Assembly: GCA_023420935.1 (NCBI GenBank)
Contig: JAEZUR010000010.1
Location: 1-61,432, forward strand
Direction: 5' to 3'
Source: Bacillota bacterium
GTDB taxonomy: Bacteria; Bacillota; Clostridia; Lachnospirales; Lachnospiraceae
DNA: 61,432 bases
Shown here piece after piece: positions 32,635 through 42,492 of the stretch; positions within the stretch are counted from its first letter, which is position 1, and every line of letters begins with the position of its first letter. Below the pieces are notes generated by a model, which saw only the letters and a list, made by a program, of their open reading frames with translations, was not told where the DNA came from and ran no database searches. Position numbers and translations under genes: made by a program.

Positions 32635-35472
32635 TTACTTCTTCTCCAATACCTTCTTCACATACACTCCAGTATAGGATTTCTTATTCTTAGCAATCTC
32701 TTCTGGTGTTCCTTTGGCGATCACCGTACCACCCTTATTACCACCTTCTGGACCAATATCGATGATATAATCCGATGTCTTAATGACATCTAGGTTATGT
32801 TCGATGACAAGAACGGTATTACCACCATCAGATAATCTTCTAAGTATTTCGATTAATTTATGAACATCTGCAAAATGTAATCCGGTAGTTGGTTCGTCTA
32901 AGATATAGATGGTCTTACCAGTGCTACGTTTGCTTAACTCAGTGGCTAGCTTAATACGTTGTGCTTCTCCACCAGATAAAGTAGTGGATGGTTGTCCTAA
33001 TTTAATATAGGATAATCCTACATCATTTAAGGTTTCTATCTTTCTACGGATGGATGGAATATGCTCGAAGAATTTCAATGCTTCTTCTACAGTCATATCC
33101 AACACATCAAATATGCTCTTTCCTTTATATTTTACATCTAGAGTTTCTCTATTATAACGTTTTCCATCACACACTTCACAAGGTACGTAAATGTCTGGAA
33201 GGAAGTTCATCTCTATCTTAATAATACCATCACCGCTGCAGGCTTCACAACGTCCACCCTTCACATTAAAGCTGAAACGACCTTTGCTATAACCTTTGGC
33301 TTTGGCGTCTGCTGTGGTTGCGAATAGGTCACGGATCTGATCAAAGATACCAGTGTAAGTAGCAGGGTTGGACCTAGGTGTTCTTCCGATTGGGGACTGA
33401 TCAATGTCGATTACTTTATCGAGTTGGTTAATACCAATGATATCATCGTGTTTTCCTGGAATACATCTTGCACGGTTCAGTTCCCTTGCTAAGCGTTTGT
33501 ATAGAATTTCATTTACTAAGGAACTCTTACCAGAACCAGATACACCGGTGACACAGGTCATAATTCCAAGTGGGATCTCCACATCGATATTTTTTAGGTT
33601 GTTTTCTTTCGCACCTTTCACTAAGAGGCTTCCCGTAGGTTGTCTTCTTTCTTTTGGAACTGGAATCTGTATTCTACCACTAAGGTAGGCACCAGTAATG
33701 GAATTGGGATTATCCATAATCTCTTGTGCGGTTCCTTCTGCAACTACTTCTCCACCATGTTCTCCTGCGCCAGGTCCAATATCCACAATGTAGTCCGCTG
33801 CAAACATGGTATCTTCATCATGTTCAACAACAATTAGGGTGTTACCTAAACTCTTCAGGTTATTCAGCGTCTTTAATAATTTATCATTATCACGCTGATG
33901 TAATCCGATACTTGGTTCATCTAGGATATATGCAACTCCTACTAGGCCAGAACCAATCTGAGTAGCCAGACGAATTCTCTGTGCCTCACCACCGGACAAG
34001 GAACCAGTTGCTCTCGCCAATGTTAAGTAATCTAATCCTACATCCACTAAGAAACCTATTCTTGCTCTAATCTCTTTTAACACCAATTCCCCAATCTTTT
34101 GATGCATTGGAGATAACTCCAGATTACCCATGAAATCAGCTAACTCTCGGATTGGATACTCGGTTACATCTGAGATATTCTTACCACCAACCGTAACGGC
34201 AAGGGCTTCTTTCTTCAAACGTTTCCCATTACACTCTTTACAAGGCGTTACTTTCATGAAAGTCTCATATTCTTGTTTGACAGAATCAGAACCCGTCTCA
34301 CGGTAACGACGTTCAATGTTCTTCACTAATCCTTCAAATGCTACATCGTAGATACCTTCTCCACGCTGTCCTTTATAATGAACCTTTACACTTTTTCCCT
34401 TGGTTCCGTACATAATCATATCCTGAATATCTTTAGACAACTGGTCAAATGGTGTGAACAGGTTAAATTTATATTCTTTTGCCAATGCTTCTAAGGTACA
34501 TCTGGTATAACTGGAGGAATCAGTTGCAGACTGCCAACCTGGTGCTACAATGGCACCTTCTGCCAGACCAACACTCTTGTCTGGAATCAGTAGATCTTCA
34601 TCAAATTCCATCTTGATACCGATACCATGACAATCTGGGCAAGCTCCGAATGGATTGTTGAAGGAAAAGGTTCTTGGTTCCATTTCCTCCATGGAGATTC
34701 CGCAATCCGGGCAAGAAAAACTTTGACTAAAGTTAAGCGTTCCCCCATCAATGATATCTACAATTAGTAACCCTTCGGAAAGTTTTAATACACTTTCAAT
34801 GGAGTCAGTCAAACGTTTCTCAATACCCTCTTTTACTACCAGACGGTCAACGATAATCTCTATGTTATGTTTCTTATTCTTATCTAACTTAATCTCTTCG
34901 GATAACTCATATAGGTTACCGTCTACGCGAACACGAACATAACCACTCTTCTTGGCCTGTTCAAATAATTTTACATGCTCACCCTTACGACCTCTTACCA
35001 CAGGAGCCAAGATCTGTAGCTTGGTTCTCTCTGGAAGTTTCATAATCTCATCTACCATCTGATCAACGGTCTGTTTCTTAATCTCTTTCCCACACTGTGG
35101 ACAATGCGGAATACCAATTCTTGCGTAGAGCAAACGGAAATAATCATAGATCTCGGTCACAGTTCCTACTGTGGAACGCGGGTTACGGTTGGTTGATTTC
35201 TGATCGATTGAAATGGCAGGAGAAAGTCCTTCTATGCTCTCCACATTGGGCTTCTCCATCTGTCCTAAGAACTGTCTTGCATAGGAAGATAAGGATTCCT
35301 TATATCTTCTCTGTCCTTCTGCGTAAATCGTATCAAATGCTAGGGAAGATTTACCGGAACCACTTAGTCCTGTTAAGACTACAAACTCATCTCTTGGTAT
35401 ATTAATCGTTACATTCTTCAGGTTGTGCTCTTTGGCACCTCTGATTTTGATATATTGTTTCTTGTCAGCCAT
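32635..35472 (-). CDS. uvrA: excinuclease ABC subunit A
   Basis: This 945-residue protein is the DNA-damage sensor of nucleotide excision repair. Two ABC ATPase modules are visible: Walker A GLSGSGKSSLAF near residue 35 and GVSGSGKSSLV near 645. The signature loops are SLSGGEAQRIRLATQ and TLSGGEAQRIKLATE. Cys pairs of the zinc modules are CPDCGISMEEMEP, CPDCHG and CEACSGDG. Length is normal. It follows uvrB by 12 nt and is co-transcribed. Confidence 0.97.
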   Translation of the reverse strand: MADKKQYIKIRGAKEHNLKNVTINIPRDEFVVLTGLSGSGKSSLAFDTIYAEGQRRYKESLSSYARQFLGQMEKPNVESIEGLSPAISIDQKSTNRNPRSTVGTVTEIYDYFRLLYARIGIPHCPQCGKEIKKQTVDQMVDEIMKLPERTKLQILAPVVRGRKGEHVKLFEQAKKSGYVRVRVDGNLYELSEEIKLDKNKKHNIEIIVDRLVVKEGIEKRLTDSIESVLKLSEGLLIVDIIDGGTLNFSQSFSCPDCGISMEEMEPRTFSFNNPFGACPDCHGIGIKMEFDEDLLIPDKSVGLAEGAIVAPGWQSATDSSSYTRCTLEALAKEYKFNLFTPFDQLSKDIQDMIMYGTKGKSVKVHYKGQRGEGIYDVAFEGLVKNIERRYRETGSDSVKQEYETFMKVTPCKECNGKRLKKEALAVTVGGKNISDVTEYPIRELADFMGNLELSPMHQKIGELVLKEIRARIGFLVDVGLDYLTLARATGSLSGGEAQRIRLATQIGSGLVGVAYILDEPSIGLHQRDNDKLLKTLNNLKSLGNTLIVVEHDEDTMFAADYIVDIGPGAGEHGGEVVAEGTAQEIMDNPNSITGAYLSGRIQIPVPKERRQPTGSLLVKGAKENNLKNIDVEIPLGIMTCVTGVSGSGKSSLVNEILYKRLARELNRARCIPGKHDDIIGINQLDKVIDIDQSPIGRTPRSNPATYTGIFDQIRDLFATTADAKAKGYSKGRFSFNVKGGRCEACSGDGIIKIEMNFLPDIYVPCEVCDGKRYNRETLDVKYKGKSIFDVLDMTVEEALKFFEHIPSIRRKIETLNDVGLSYIKLGQPSTTLSGGEAQRIKLATELSKRSTGKTIYILDEPTTGLHFADVHKLIEILRRLSDGGNTVLVIEHNLDVIKTSDYIIDIGPEGGNKGGTVIAKGTPEEIAKNKKSYTGVYVKKVLEKK

Positions 35473-35484
35473 GACTGCCTCCTG

Positions 35485-37461
35485 TTATAGTAATTGTTTC
35501 TTTAATTCGATTAACTGATCTCTAAGTTCTGCCGCTAACTCGAAGTTAAGTTCCGCAGCTGCCGTATGCATCTTCTTGGATAATTTCTTAACCAATGCTT
35601 CGATCTCTTGCTTACTCATGGACTCAGGATCTTTCTCTAATTCATATTTTGATATGTCTGCTTTCTTAGAGATACGAATGAGATCACGAACTGCTTTCTT
35701 AATGGTAGTTGGTGTAATTCCATGTTCTTCGTTATACTTATTCTGAATCTCTCTTCTTCGATTGGTCTCTGAGATTGCCTTATCCATAGAATCGGTTATC
35801 TTATCCGCATACATGATAACTCGTCCATCTGAGTTACGGGCAGCCCTACCAATGGTCTGAATGAGGGACGTTTCAGAACGTAAGAATCCTTCTTTGTCTG
35901 CATCTAAGATGGCTACCAAGGTAATCTCCGGAATATCTAGACCCTCTCTTAATAAGTTGATGCCGACTAACACATCGAATACATCCAAACGCATATCTCG
36001 TATAATCTCGGAACGTTCTAGTGTATCAATATCGGAGTGGAGGTATTTCACACGAATACCCACTTCTCTCATATAATCGGTTAGATCCTCTGCCATTTTC
36101 TTGGTTAAGGTAGTAACCAGTATCTTATTCTTTTTATCTACTTCTTTATTTACTTCCGAGATCAAATCATCGATCTGACCTTCTACTGGTCGAACGAATA
36201 TCTCTGGATCTAATAAACCAGTTGGACGTATAATCTGCTCGGTTCGTAGTAACTCATGATCCTTCTCATATACAGATGGAGTCGCAGAAACAAACATCAT
36301 CTGATCTATCTTACTCTCAAACTCGTCAAAGTTAAGTGGACGGTTATCTTTCGCCGATGGAAGTCGGAAACCAAACTCCACTAAGTTAGATTTTCTTGCC
36401 TGGTCACCTGCATACATTCCTCGAACCTGAGGTATGGTGATATGGGACTCGTCCACTATAATCAAGAAATCATCTGGAAAGAAATCGATTAGGGTAGAAG
36501 GAGGGCAACCTGCCTCCAAGCCTGACAAATGTCTGGAATAGTTCTCAACTCCGGAACAGAAGCCTGTTTCTCTTAACATTTCAATATCAAAATTAGTACG
36601 CTCTGAGATTCTCTGAGCTTCTAATAATTTATCTTCACTCTTAAAATAAGCAACTCGCTCAACCATCTCTTCTTCGATTCTTTGAAGGGCTGGTTCCATA
36701 TACTCTGGCGAAACCACGTAATGGGACGCAGGATATACATAGGCATGTTCGAGATTATAGAGTACTTCTCCCGTTAATACATTGATCTCGGTTAATCTCT
36801 CAATCTCGTCTCCAAAGAACTCTACGCGAACCGCGGTATCTGTTGCTGATGCCATAAAAATCTCTAACACATCACCTCGAACACGGAAGGTTCCTCGCTT
36901 AAAGTCCATGTCATTTCTGGTATACTGAATGTCAACTAACTTCCTTAAAACTTCATCTCGATCCTTAATCATTCCAGGGCGAAGGGATAGAGTCATATTC
37001 TGATAGAACTCTGGATTACCCAAACCATAGATACAGGAAACACTGGCTACAATAATAACATCTTTTCGCTCGATTAAAGCCGCGGTTGCAGAATGTCGCA
37101 GCTTATCTATCTCATCATTGATGGCTGAATCCTTTTCAATATAAGTATCGGTAGAAGGCACATAAGCTTCCGGCTGGTAATAATCATAGTAACTGACAAA
37201 ATATTCAACTGCATTCTCTGGAAAGAATTCTTTGAACTCGCCATATAGCTGGGCTGCAAGGGTCTTGTTATGTGCAATAATTAAAGTCGGTTTATTCAAT
37301 TGTTGTATTACGTTGGCCATGGTAAATGTTTTACCAGAACCAGTTACACCAAGTAGTGTCTCAAACTGATTGCCTTCACGAAAACCTTTTACCAATTGTT
37401 CTATTGCTTCTGGCTGGTCGCCTGTTGGTTGATATTCTGAAACAAGTTTAAAGTGATCCAT
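35485..37461 (-). CDS. uvrB: excinuclease ABC subunit B
   Basis: This 658-residue helicase-like subunit receives damaged DNA from UvrA and recruits UvrC. It has Walker A LLGVTGSGKTFTMAN, the damage-wedge beta-hairpin around SYYDYYQPEAYVP, DESH (VDESHITIPQ), SVSCIYGLGNPE, and the C-terminal UVR motif LSKKMHTAAAELNFELAAEL. It is the first gene of the repair operon. A candidate SOS box lies about 320 nt upstream of the start, next to a promoter-like sequence. Confidence 0.97.
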   Translation of the reverse strand: MDHFKLVSEYQPTGDQPEAIEQLVKGFREGNQFETLLGVTGSGKTFTMANVIQQLNKPTLIIAHNKTLAAQLYGEFKEFFPENAVEYFVSYYDYYQPEAYVPSTDTYIEKDSAINDEIDKLRHSATAALIERKDVIIVASVSCIYGLGNPEFYQNMTLSLRPGMIKDRDEVLRKLVDIQYTRNDMDFKRGTFRVRGDVLEIFMASATDTAVRVEFFGDEIERLTEINVLTGEVLYNLEHAYVYPASHYVVSPEYMEPALQRIEEEMVERVAYFKSEDKLLEAQRISERTNFDIEMLRETGFCSGVENYSRHLSGLEAGCPPSTLIDFFPDDFLIIVDESHITIPQVRGMYAGDQARKSNLVEFGFRLPSAKDNRPLNFDEFESKIDQMMFVSATPSVYEKDHELLRTEQIIRPTGLLDPEIFVRPVEGQIDDLISEVNKEVDKKNKILVTTLTKKMAEDLTDYMREVGIRVKYLHSDIDTLERSEIIRDMRLDVFDVLVGINLLREGLDIPEITLVAILDADKEGFLRSETSLIQTIGRAARNSDGRVIMYADKITDSMDKAISETNRRREIQNKYNEEHGITPTTIKKAVRDLIRISKKADISKYELEKDPESMSKQEIEALVKKLSKKMHTAAAELNFELAAELRDQLIELKKQLL

Positions 37462-37520
37462 GCGAGTTCCTTTCTATAATTACGCTTTGAATTTGTGTGG
37501 CTGCGATATAGGTTGTGGAC

Positions 37521-37600
37521 ATGAAATATTGTGGATATGGTTCCGCCGCTCCAACGCTTCGCTTAGCTTCCGCTCTGGAATCATATCCACAATATTTCAT
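37521..37600. repeat. long palindrome in the uvrB leader
   Basis: Two 24-nt arms (37521-37544 and 37577-37600) match at 23 of 24 positions around a 32-nt loop rich in CGCTTCGCTTAGCTTCCGC. It lies between the predicted uvrB promoter and the ATG, so it would be transcribed in the leader. Confidence 0.75.
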
Positions 37601-37707
37601 GGGATTTACGTATCGTATGTTGAGATTTATGGTGCTTCATTATGAGAAATGAAGGCATTTTTTAGGTAGGTGGTGTGTTTTGCTTTATCGATTATTATTA
37701 TAAGTGT

Positions 37708-37760
37708 TGACATAAAATGGAGCTAATAATGTTCATAGGAGCATTTTATCATAAAGTAAT
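37708..37760 (-). promoter_or_regulatory. predicted uvrB promoter
   Basis: On the minus strand TTGAAT is followed after about 17 bp by TAAAAT, directly downstream of the GAAC-N4-GTTC box. The exact start cannot be fixed by eye. Confidence 0.4.
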
Positions 37761-37780
37761 TTTATATTCAATAGATTTAT

Positions 37781-37794
37781 CGAACTTTTGTTCT
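37781..37794. promoter_or_regulatory. candidate LexA (SOS) box
   Basis: CGAACTTTTGTTCT has the GAAC-N4-GTTC core of the Firmicute LexA box. It lies just upstream of a promoter-like sequence facing uvrB, a known SOS gene. Confidence 0.5.
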
Positions 37795-37815
37795 TGTTAT
37801 CCTATTTAGCCATGC

Positions 37816-38029
37816 AGAGGGAAACATGAAGGAAAGTACGCATGCTCGCATGAACGTACTTTTCTTTATGTTTCCCTCTATACGGCGCTTAGTCACAGCG
37901 AGATGGAACGTAGTGGAATCGAGCTGTGGCTAAGCACCGTATAGCACGATGGAGCGGAGCGGAATCGAGCTGCATGGCTAAGCACCGTATAGCACGATGA
38001 AGCGGAGCGGAATCGAGCTGCATGGCGGC
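37816..38029. repeat. array of large hairpins plus a 48-bp tandem duplication
   Basis: Hairpin one has 25-nt arms (37816-37840 / 37855-37879, 23 of 25 matched). Hairpin two follows at once, with 22-nt arms (37878-37899 / 37923-37944). A 48-bp unit is then repeated at 37928-37975 and 37976-38023 with one base different. The region between the uvrB promoter and ctp (637 nt in total) has no gene. Confidence 0.8.
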
Positions 38030-38049
38030 TATGCAACATTCTTATCACA

Positions 38050-38084
38050 TAATAGAAACCCTGGATATGCTAGGATATCCAGGG
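38050..38084. terminator. terminator after the ctp gene
   Basis: AACCCTGGATAT and ATATCCAGGGTT form a perfect 12-bp stem with a 6-nt loop just past the minus-strand stop of the S41 protease gene. The T-tract is short on both sides. Confidence 0.65.
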
Positions 38085-38097
38085 TTCTTGTTTTATG

Positions 38098-39348
38098 CTA
38101 TTTGGTTTTCTTTTTCACGACTTCGATTGCTTTTTGCAATTGGTTGTCATCTTTGTGTTCGATGACAACTTTTTGCTTCTGAGCTTCGTCTAGTTCGATT
38201 TTGACGTCGGGTTCGATTCCGGTGCCGTGGATGTTTCTTCCTTTTGGAGTGTAGTATTTGGAAGTGGTTAACTTGATTGCAGTTCCGTCACTTAATGGAA
38301 TGATGGACTGTACAATTCCTTTTCCGAAGCTGGTGGTTCCTACTAGAGTACCGAGTTTATAATCTTGGATGGCTCCGGCAAATATTTCGGATGCGCTGGC
38401 GCTGTTTCCATTGATTAGGACTGCTAACGGTTTGTTAAACTGCTCTTTATCGGAGGATTTGTATTCGTCTCCTTTTCCATTTTTATCTTTGGTGGATACA
38501 ATCATTCCTTTTGGAAGCATACGGTCTAACATATCAACAACGGCTTCGAGACGTCCGCCACCATTATTTCGAAGATCGATGACCAATGCTTTTTCCCCTT
38601 GTTCTTCTAGATCATTCACAGCTTTTCTGAATTGTTCTGAGGTTACTTCATCAAATTCTGAGATGGCGATATAACCGATTTTATTATCTAACATTTCATA
38701 TGCTATGGTTGGAACTTCGATATTATCTCGTTTAATTTTAAATTTAATTGGATTAACTTCTTTATCTCGAACTACCTGAATCTCAACTTTGGTTCCTTTT
38801 TCACCCTTCATTTTGGTGACAACTTCGGAGATATCTTCTCCTGTTACTTCTTCTCCAGCTACTTTATATAATATGTCACCTGGTAGGATTCCTGCCTTAT
38901 ATGCAGGTCCATCCACAAATGGTTTTACGATGGTGATAATTCCTGTTTCGCTATCTTGGCTTACCGTTGCACCGATACCACAATATGTTCCGCTGGTTGC
39001 TTCTTGCAATGCTGCATATTCTTCTGCTGTGTAATAAGTAGAATAAGGATCTTCTAAGCTTTTAAATAATCCTTTATATATCCCATCGGCATAAGCCTTT
39101 TTATCCACTTTCTCCAGAAAATATTGGTCGATATATTTTTCTAAGACTTTTATCTTGTTATCAATTTCGCTTTGAGAAGCAGCATTACTATCGTCCGATT
39201 CTTGTACTTCATTGACTGTGACCTTTGGTGTGATTAATTTAAATGAGGTATATCCGGTTATTCCAACAATCATTAAAATGAATGAGATTATGAATAAACC
39301 ACTTGCTAATCCTACTAATAAACCGATTAAAAACTTGTTATTCTTCAT
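38098..39348 (-). CDS. ctpA: C-terminal processing protease, S41 family
   Basis: This 416-residue protein has an N-terminal membrane anchor (LIGLLVGLASGLFIISFILMI) and a PDZ domain (about 110-200, GIGATVSQDSETGIITIVKP). Its S41 protease domain has the Ser in GNSASASEIFAG and the Lys in TSFGKGIVQS. It cleaves C-termini of secreted or membrane proteins. It follows the M23 peptidase gene by 36 nt, a common Clostridia order with ftsEX. The subfamily name (CtpA or CtpB) is by general similarity. Confidence 0.9.
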   Translation of the reverse strand: MKNNKFLIGLLVGLASGLFIISFILMIVGITGYTSFKLITPKVTVNEVQESDDSNAASQSEIDNKIKVLEKYIDQYFLEKVDKKAYADGIYKGLFKSLEDPYSTYYTAEEYAALQEATSGTYCGIGATVSQDSETGIITIVKPFVDGPAYKAGILPGDILYKVAGEEVTGEDISEVVTKMKGEKGTKVEIQVVRDKEVNPIKFKIKRDNIEVPTIAYEMLDNKIGYIAISEFDEVTSEQFRKAVNDLEEQGEKALVIDLRNNGGGRLEAVVDMLDRMLPKGMIVSTKDKNGKGDEYKSSDKEQFNKPLAVLINGNSASASEIFAGAIQDYKLGTLVGTTSFGKGIVQSIIPLSDGTAIKLTTSKYYTPKGRNIHGTGIEPDVKIELDEAQKQKVVIEHKDDNQLQKAIEVVKKKTK

Positions 39349-39384
39349 GACATTTCTGCCTCCTGCTTTATGATAGGAACATAT

Positions 39385-40647
39385 TTATCTGCTTACATAA
39401 TTGAGAGGATTTACATACGTTCCATTTACTGAGACTCCAAAATGTAGATGAGGTCCGGTTGAGACACCAGTTGAGCCAACGTATCCAATCACTTCACCTT
39501 TTGCAACGTTTTGTCCTACGGATACACTAAGTTTAGAGCAGTGCATATATACAGTATAGATACCATTTCCATGAGATATCATAATATAATTACCAGCTGC
39601 AGCCTGATAAGAGGCTGTTACCACCGTACCTGCTCCCGCAGCTACAATTGGTGTACCAGTTGGTACTCCAATGTCGATACCTTTATGATATGTGCTGGCT
39701 CCTTCAGTAGGAGCATTTCGATACCCAAATGTTGATGTAATGGTTCCACTAACCTGTAATGGCCAACGGAAGTCACCCTTTTCTTCACTATAACCATCTG
39801 TGCTGGTATTTCCACCGTTATTAGATGAGTTATTGGATGAATTATTGGCTGCTTCCTGTTCTTTTTTCTTTCTCTCTTCTTCTGCTCTCTTGCGCTCTGC
39901 TTCTACTCTCTGACGTTCTTTTTCTAATAAATCCTCAATTAGATTCTCTTGCTTTTCAATGGAGGCATTATATTCTTCCACTGCTTCTTCGGATTGATCA
40001 ATGTTCTCCTGATATTTTGCTAATTCTGTTGTTTTATTATCTACTAATTCGGTAACGGTCTCTTTTTCAAAGGTAACTTCATCATTCAGTTCTTGAAGCT
40101 TCGCTAATTTTGTCTCAAGTTCTGTTTCTTTCTTGGCTACTAGTTCCTTCGCTTCTTTAAAATTCTCTAGAAGATTTTTATCATACTCGGAGATTTTCTC
40201 GATATACTCGGCTCTATTTAGCAAGCTGGAGATGTTATCTGCTTTGAAAATAATCTCAATGTAATCTTGACCACCATTCTCATACATATATTTTATGCGC
40301 TTTTTCATGGTTGCATACTGATTATTTACAGTTTCTTTTGCAACTTCTAACTCTTCTCTGGTTAAAGCAAGTTCTGTATCCACCTCTTTAATCTGAGTGT
40401 TTAGCTTCTCAATCTCTGTGGCCAGTTCATTCAGCTGCTTGTCTAGCTTCTCTATATAGGTTACAATATCGCCTTTTTCTTTTTCTAAATCAGCAATTTT
40501 GTCTTCCATTGCCTCTTTTTTCTTCTCTAATTCTGATTTTTGATTCTTAGCATCTTGTATACTGGATGCAATGGAATTCCCCATATAACTTCCAACAACC
40601 AGTATGACTACCAGAAAACCAACTAGAATCTTATGCCTTTGTTTCAT
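39385..40647 (-). CDS. murein hydrolase activator / M23 peptidase with coiled coil
   Basis: This 420-residue protein has a signal/anchor segment, then long coiled coils at residues 30-120 and 160-265. A Ser/Asn-rich linker (about 265-285) and a C-terminal M23 (LytM) domain follow. The zinc residues are seen in TYHKGIDIG and GPHLHFGVSV. This is the EnvC/PcsB-like partner design, in which FtsEX pulls on the coiled coil to switch cell-wall hydrolysis during division. It is 33 nt after ftsX, in the same operon. The metal site is complete, so it may itself be active. Confidence 0.9.
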   Translation of the reverse strand: MKQRHKILVGFLVVILVVGSYMGNSIASSIQDAKNQKSELEKKKEAMEDKIADLEKEKGDIVTYIEKLDKQLNELATEIEKLNTQIKEVDTELALTREELEVAKETVNNQYATMKKRIKYMYENGGQDYIEIIFKADNISSLLNRAEYIEKISEYDKNLLENFKEAKELVAKKETELETKLAKLQELNDEVTFEKETVTELVDNKTTELAKYQENIDQSEEAVEEYNASIEKQENLIEDLLEKERQRVEAERKRAEEERKKKEQEAANNSSNNSSNNGGNTSTDGYSEEKGDFRWPLQVSGTITSTFGYRNAPTEGASTYHKGIDIGVPTGTPIVAAGAGTVVTASYQAAAGNYIMISHGNGIYTVYMHCSKLSVSVGQNVAKGEVIGYVGSTGVSTGPHLHFGVSVNGTYVNPLNYVSR

Positions 40648-40680
40648 AGGAAATCCCCTTCCTCGTCCTCCACGTATGGA

Positions 40681-41592
40681 TTAGACACGTAAATGTTTGC
40701 GTACCGTCAAGTAACTTCCAAAGAATCCAATTCCCACTCCAATGGATAGCGAAATTGGAATCAGGGTTGAAAATACGGTATTCACATCTAAGAATGTTAA
40801 AATACCTGATAATAAATTAAATTTATCATGGATATATAGAATTACTTTATTGTAAATGAAATATAGTACAAACAACGGTAACGCTGCTCCCACTAGTCCA
40901 ATTACAATTCCTTCTACGATAAAAGGGGCACGAATAAAATAATCCGTCGCTCCTACTAATTTCATAATTGCAATTTCTTCTCGGCGCACAGAGATACCCA
41001 TGGTAACGGTAGTACTAATCAAAAATACCGCTACTGCTAATAGGATAAAGATAATGGCCGCTGAAATATAACCTACCAAAATATTAATGCTGGATAAACT
41101 TTTGGCTGTGGTATCTGAGCTATTCACCTGACGAACTCCATCTATTTTCTCAACAAAGGAAACCAACGAACTCTGCATGGAAACATCATTCAGATAGATC
41201 TCATAGGAAGCAGAATTGGCAAGTGGATTATCATCTGCAAAACTTTCTTCCAATGCTTCTTCTCCATCAAAATACTCTTTCTTAAAGTTCTCCCACGCTT
41301 CTTCCGCTGACACGAATTCTATCTTTGAAATCTCTGCTCTTGTCTTGATCTCTTCACCGATCTGTTTGATCTGATCATCACTGATACCTTCATCAAAAAA
41401 TACCGTTACTCCAACAGAGGTCTCGGCATTTTTAATCATATATTGAAAATTACTTAATAAAAAGTAAAAAATACCAAATAAAAATAGACATGCTGTAATT
41501 GTACCAACGGATGCCAGAGAAAACATTCTATTACGGCGAATATTCTTGAAACCTTGTTTGATGCTGTAAAAGAATATACTAATTTTTTTCAT
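40681..41592 (-). CDS. ftsX: cell-division protein FtsX
   Basis: This membrane protein of about 303 residues has four membrane segments: one near residue 35 and three from about 165 to 290. A large extracellular loop lies between the first and second, for contact with the hydrolase partner. The ATG at 41592 overlaps the ftsE stop by 14 nt, and GGGCGGA precedes it. An in-frame ATG 27 nt earlier is possible but less likely. FtsX transmits FtsE ATPase cycles to the M23 protein encoded next. Confidence 0.93.
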   Translation of the reverse strand: MKKISIFFYSIKQGFKNIRRNRMFSLASVGTITACLFLFGIFYFLLSNFQYMIKNAETSVGVTVFFDEGISDDQIKQIGEEIKTRAEISKIEFVSAEEAWENFKKEYFDGEEALEESFADDNPLANSASYEIYLNDVSMQSSLVSFVEKIDGVRQVNSSDTTAKSLSSINILVGYISAAIIFILLAVAVFLISTTVTMGISVRREEIAIMKLVGATDYFIRAPFIVEGIVIGLVGAALPLFVLYFIYNKVILYIHDKFNLLSGILTFLDVNTVFSTLIPISLSIGVGIGFFGSYLTVRKHLRV

Positions 41593-42292
41593 AGCTGTAT
41601 CCGCCCTTTTGTTCATCACTGACCATGAAGCCCTTATTCATGGTAATTACGCGTTTCTGCATTACATCCACAATTTCTCGATTGTGTGTTACCACTACCA
41701 CTGTAGTGCCTTTTTTATTCACTTCTTCTAGAAGAGCCATGATCTCCCAGGAATTCTTAGGGTCAAGATTCCCTGTTGGTTCATCGGCCAACAAAATAAG
41801 TGGTTTATTCACCAAAGCTCTTGCTAGCGCAACTCTTTGTTGCTCACCACCAGAAAGTTCTTTGGGCAGATTTTCATATTTTTCAGACAATCCAACGATG
41901 GAAAGCATAGCAGGAACTTGTCTACGAATCTCATGATTAGATGCACCTACAATTCTCTGCGCAAATGCCACATTGTCAAACACATTTCGATCTCGTAGTA
42001 ATCTAAAGTCCTGAAATACCACACCCAAACCCCTTCGATGCTTCGGAACCTGGCCGTGTCTTAATCTTGTTAATTCTCTTCCATTTACATATATCTTACC
42101 GGAACTTGGTTCCACTTCCTTTAATAATAACTTTATTAAAGTTGATTTACCAGAACCGCTACTTCCTACTATAAAAACAAATTCACCTTTTCGTATCTTT
42201 AAGGATAAATCTTTGATTGCATGAGTCCCTGTTGGGTATGTCATAGAGACATTTTCCAATGCAATAATCGGCAAATCATTTGTACCTGTCAT
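41579..42292 (-). CDS. ftsE: cell-division ATP-binding protein FtsE
   Basis: This 237-residue ABC ATPase has Walker A VGSSGSGKSTLIKLLL, the signature LSGGEQQRVALARAL, and Walker B LLADEPTGNLDP. Its ends VVVVTHNREIVDVMQKRVI are typical of FtsE. It forms the ATPase of the FtsEX complex at the division site. It is the first gene of the ftsE-ftsX-M23-ctp run. A hairpin at 42361-42384 separates it from the regulator gene upstream. Confidence 0.95.
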   Translation of the reverse strand: MTGTNDLPIIALENVSMTYPTGTHAIKDLSLKIRKGEFVFIVGSSGSGKSTLIKLLLKEVEPSSGKIYVNGRELTRLRHGQVPKHRRGLGVVFQDFRLLRDRNVFDNVAFAQRIVGASNHEIRRQVPAMLSIVGLSEKYENLPKELSGGEQQRVALARALVNKPLILLADEPTGNLDPKNSWEIMALLEEVNKKGTTVVVVTHNREIVDVMQKRVITMNKGFMVSDEQKGGYSYEKN

Positions 42293-42360
42293 TATAAACT
42301 AACTCCTATCTACGTCCCGTTGCAATCATTGGCCAGCTTAGAAACTTAGATACAGGTGAA

Positions 42361-42384
42361 AGGTTGAAAGAACTCTTTCAACCT
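42361..42384 (-). terminator. terminator-like hairpin before ftsE
   Basis: A perfect 10-bp stem (AGGTTGAAAG/CTTTCAACCT) has a 4-nt loop. On the minus strand it ends with TTTC, so it probably ends the upstream regulator's transcript weakly. The 200-nt gap holds no gene. Confidence 0.5.
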
Positions 42385-42492
42385 CGATTAGAGACACGGG
42401 CTGATATACAAATATATCTACCCACGTCATATTAAACTATATCTTTTACACCTGAATCATATCTGGTGCTCCGGTACGCACTCAAATCAAGT

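Noticed and set aside
37928..38023. 48-bp repeats that might be a CRISPR array
   Set aside because: There are only two full copies, directly abutting with no spacers, and no cas genes are in the window.
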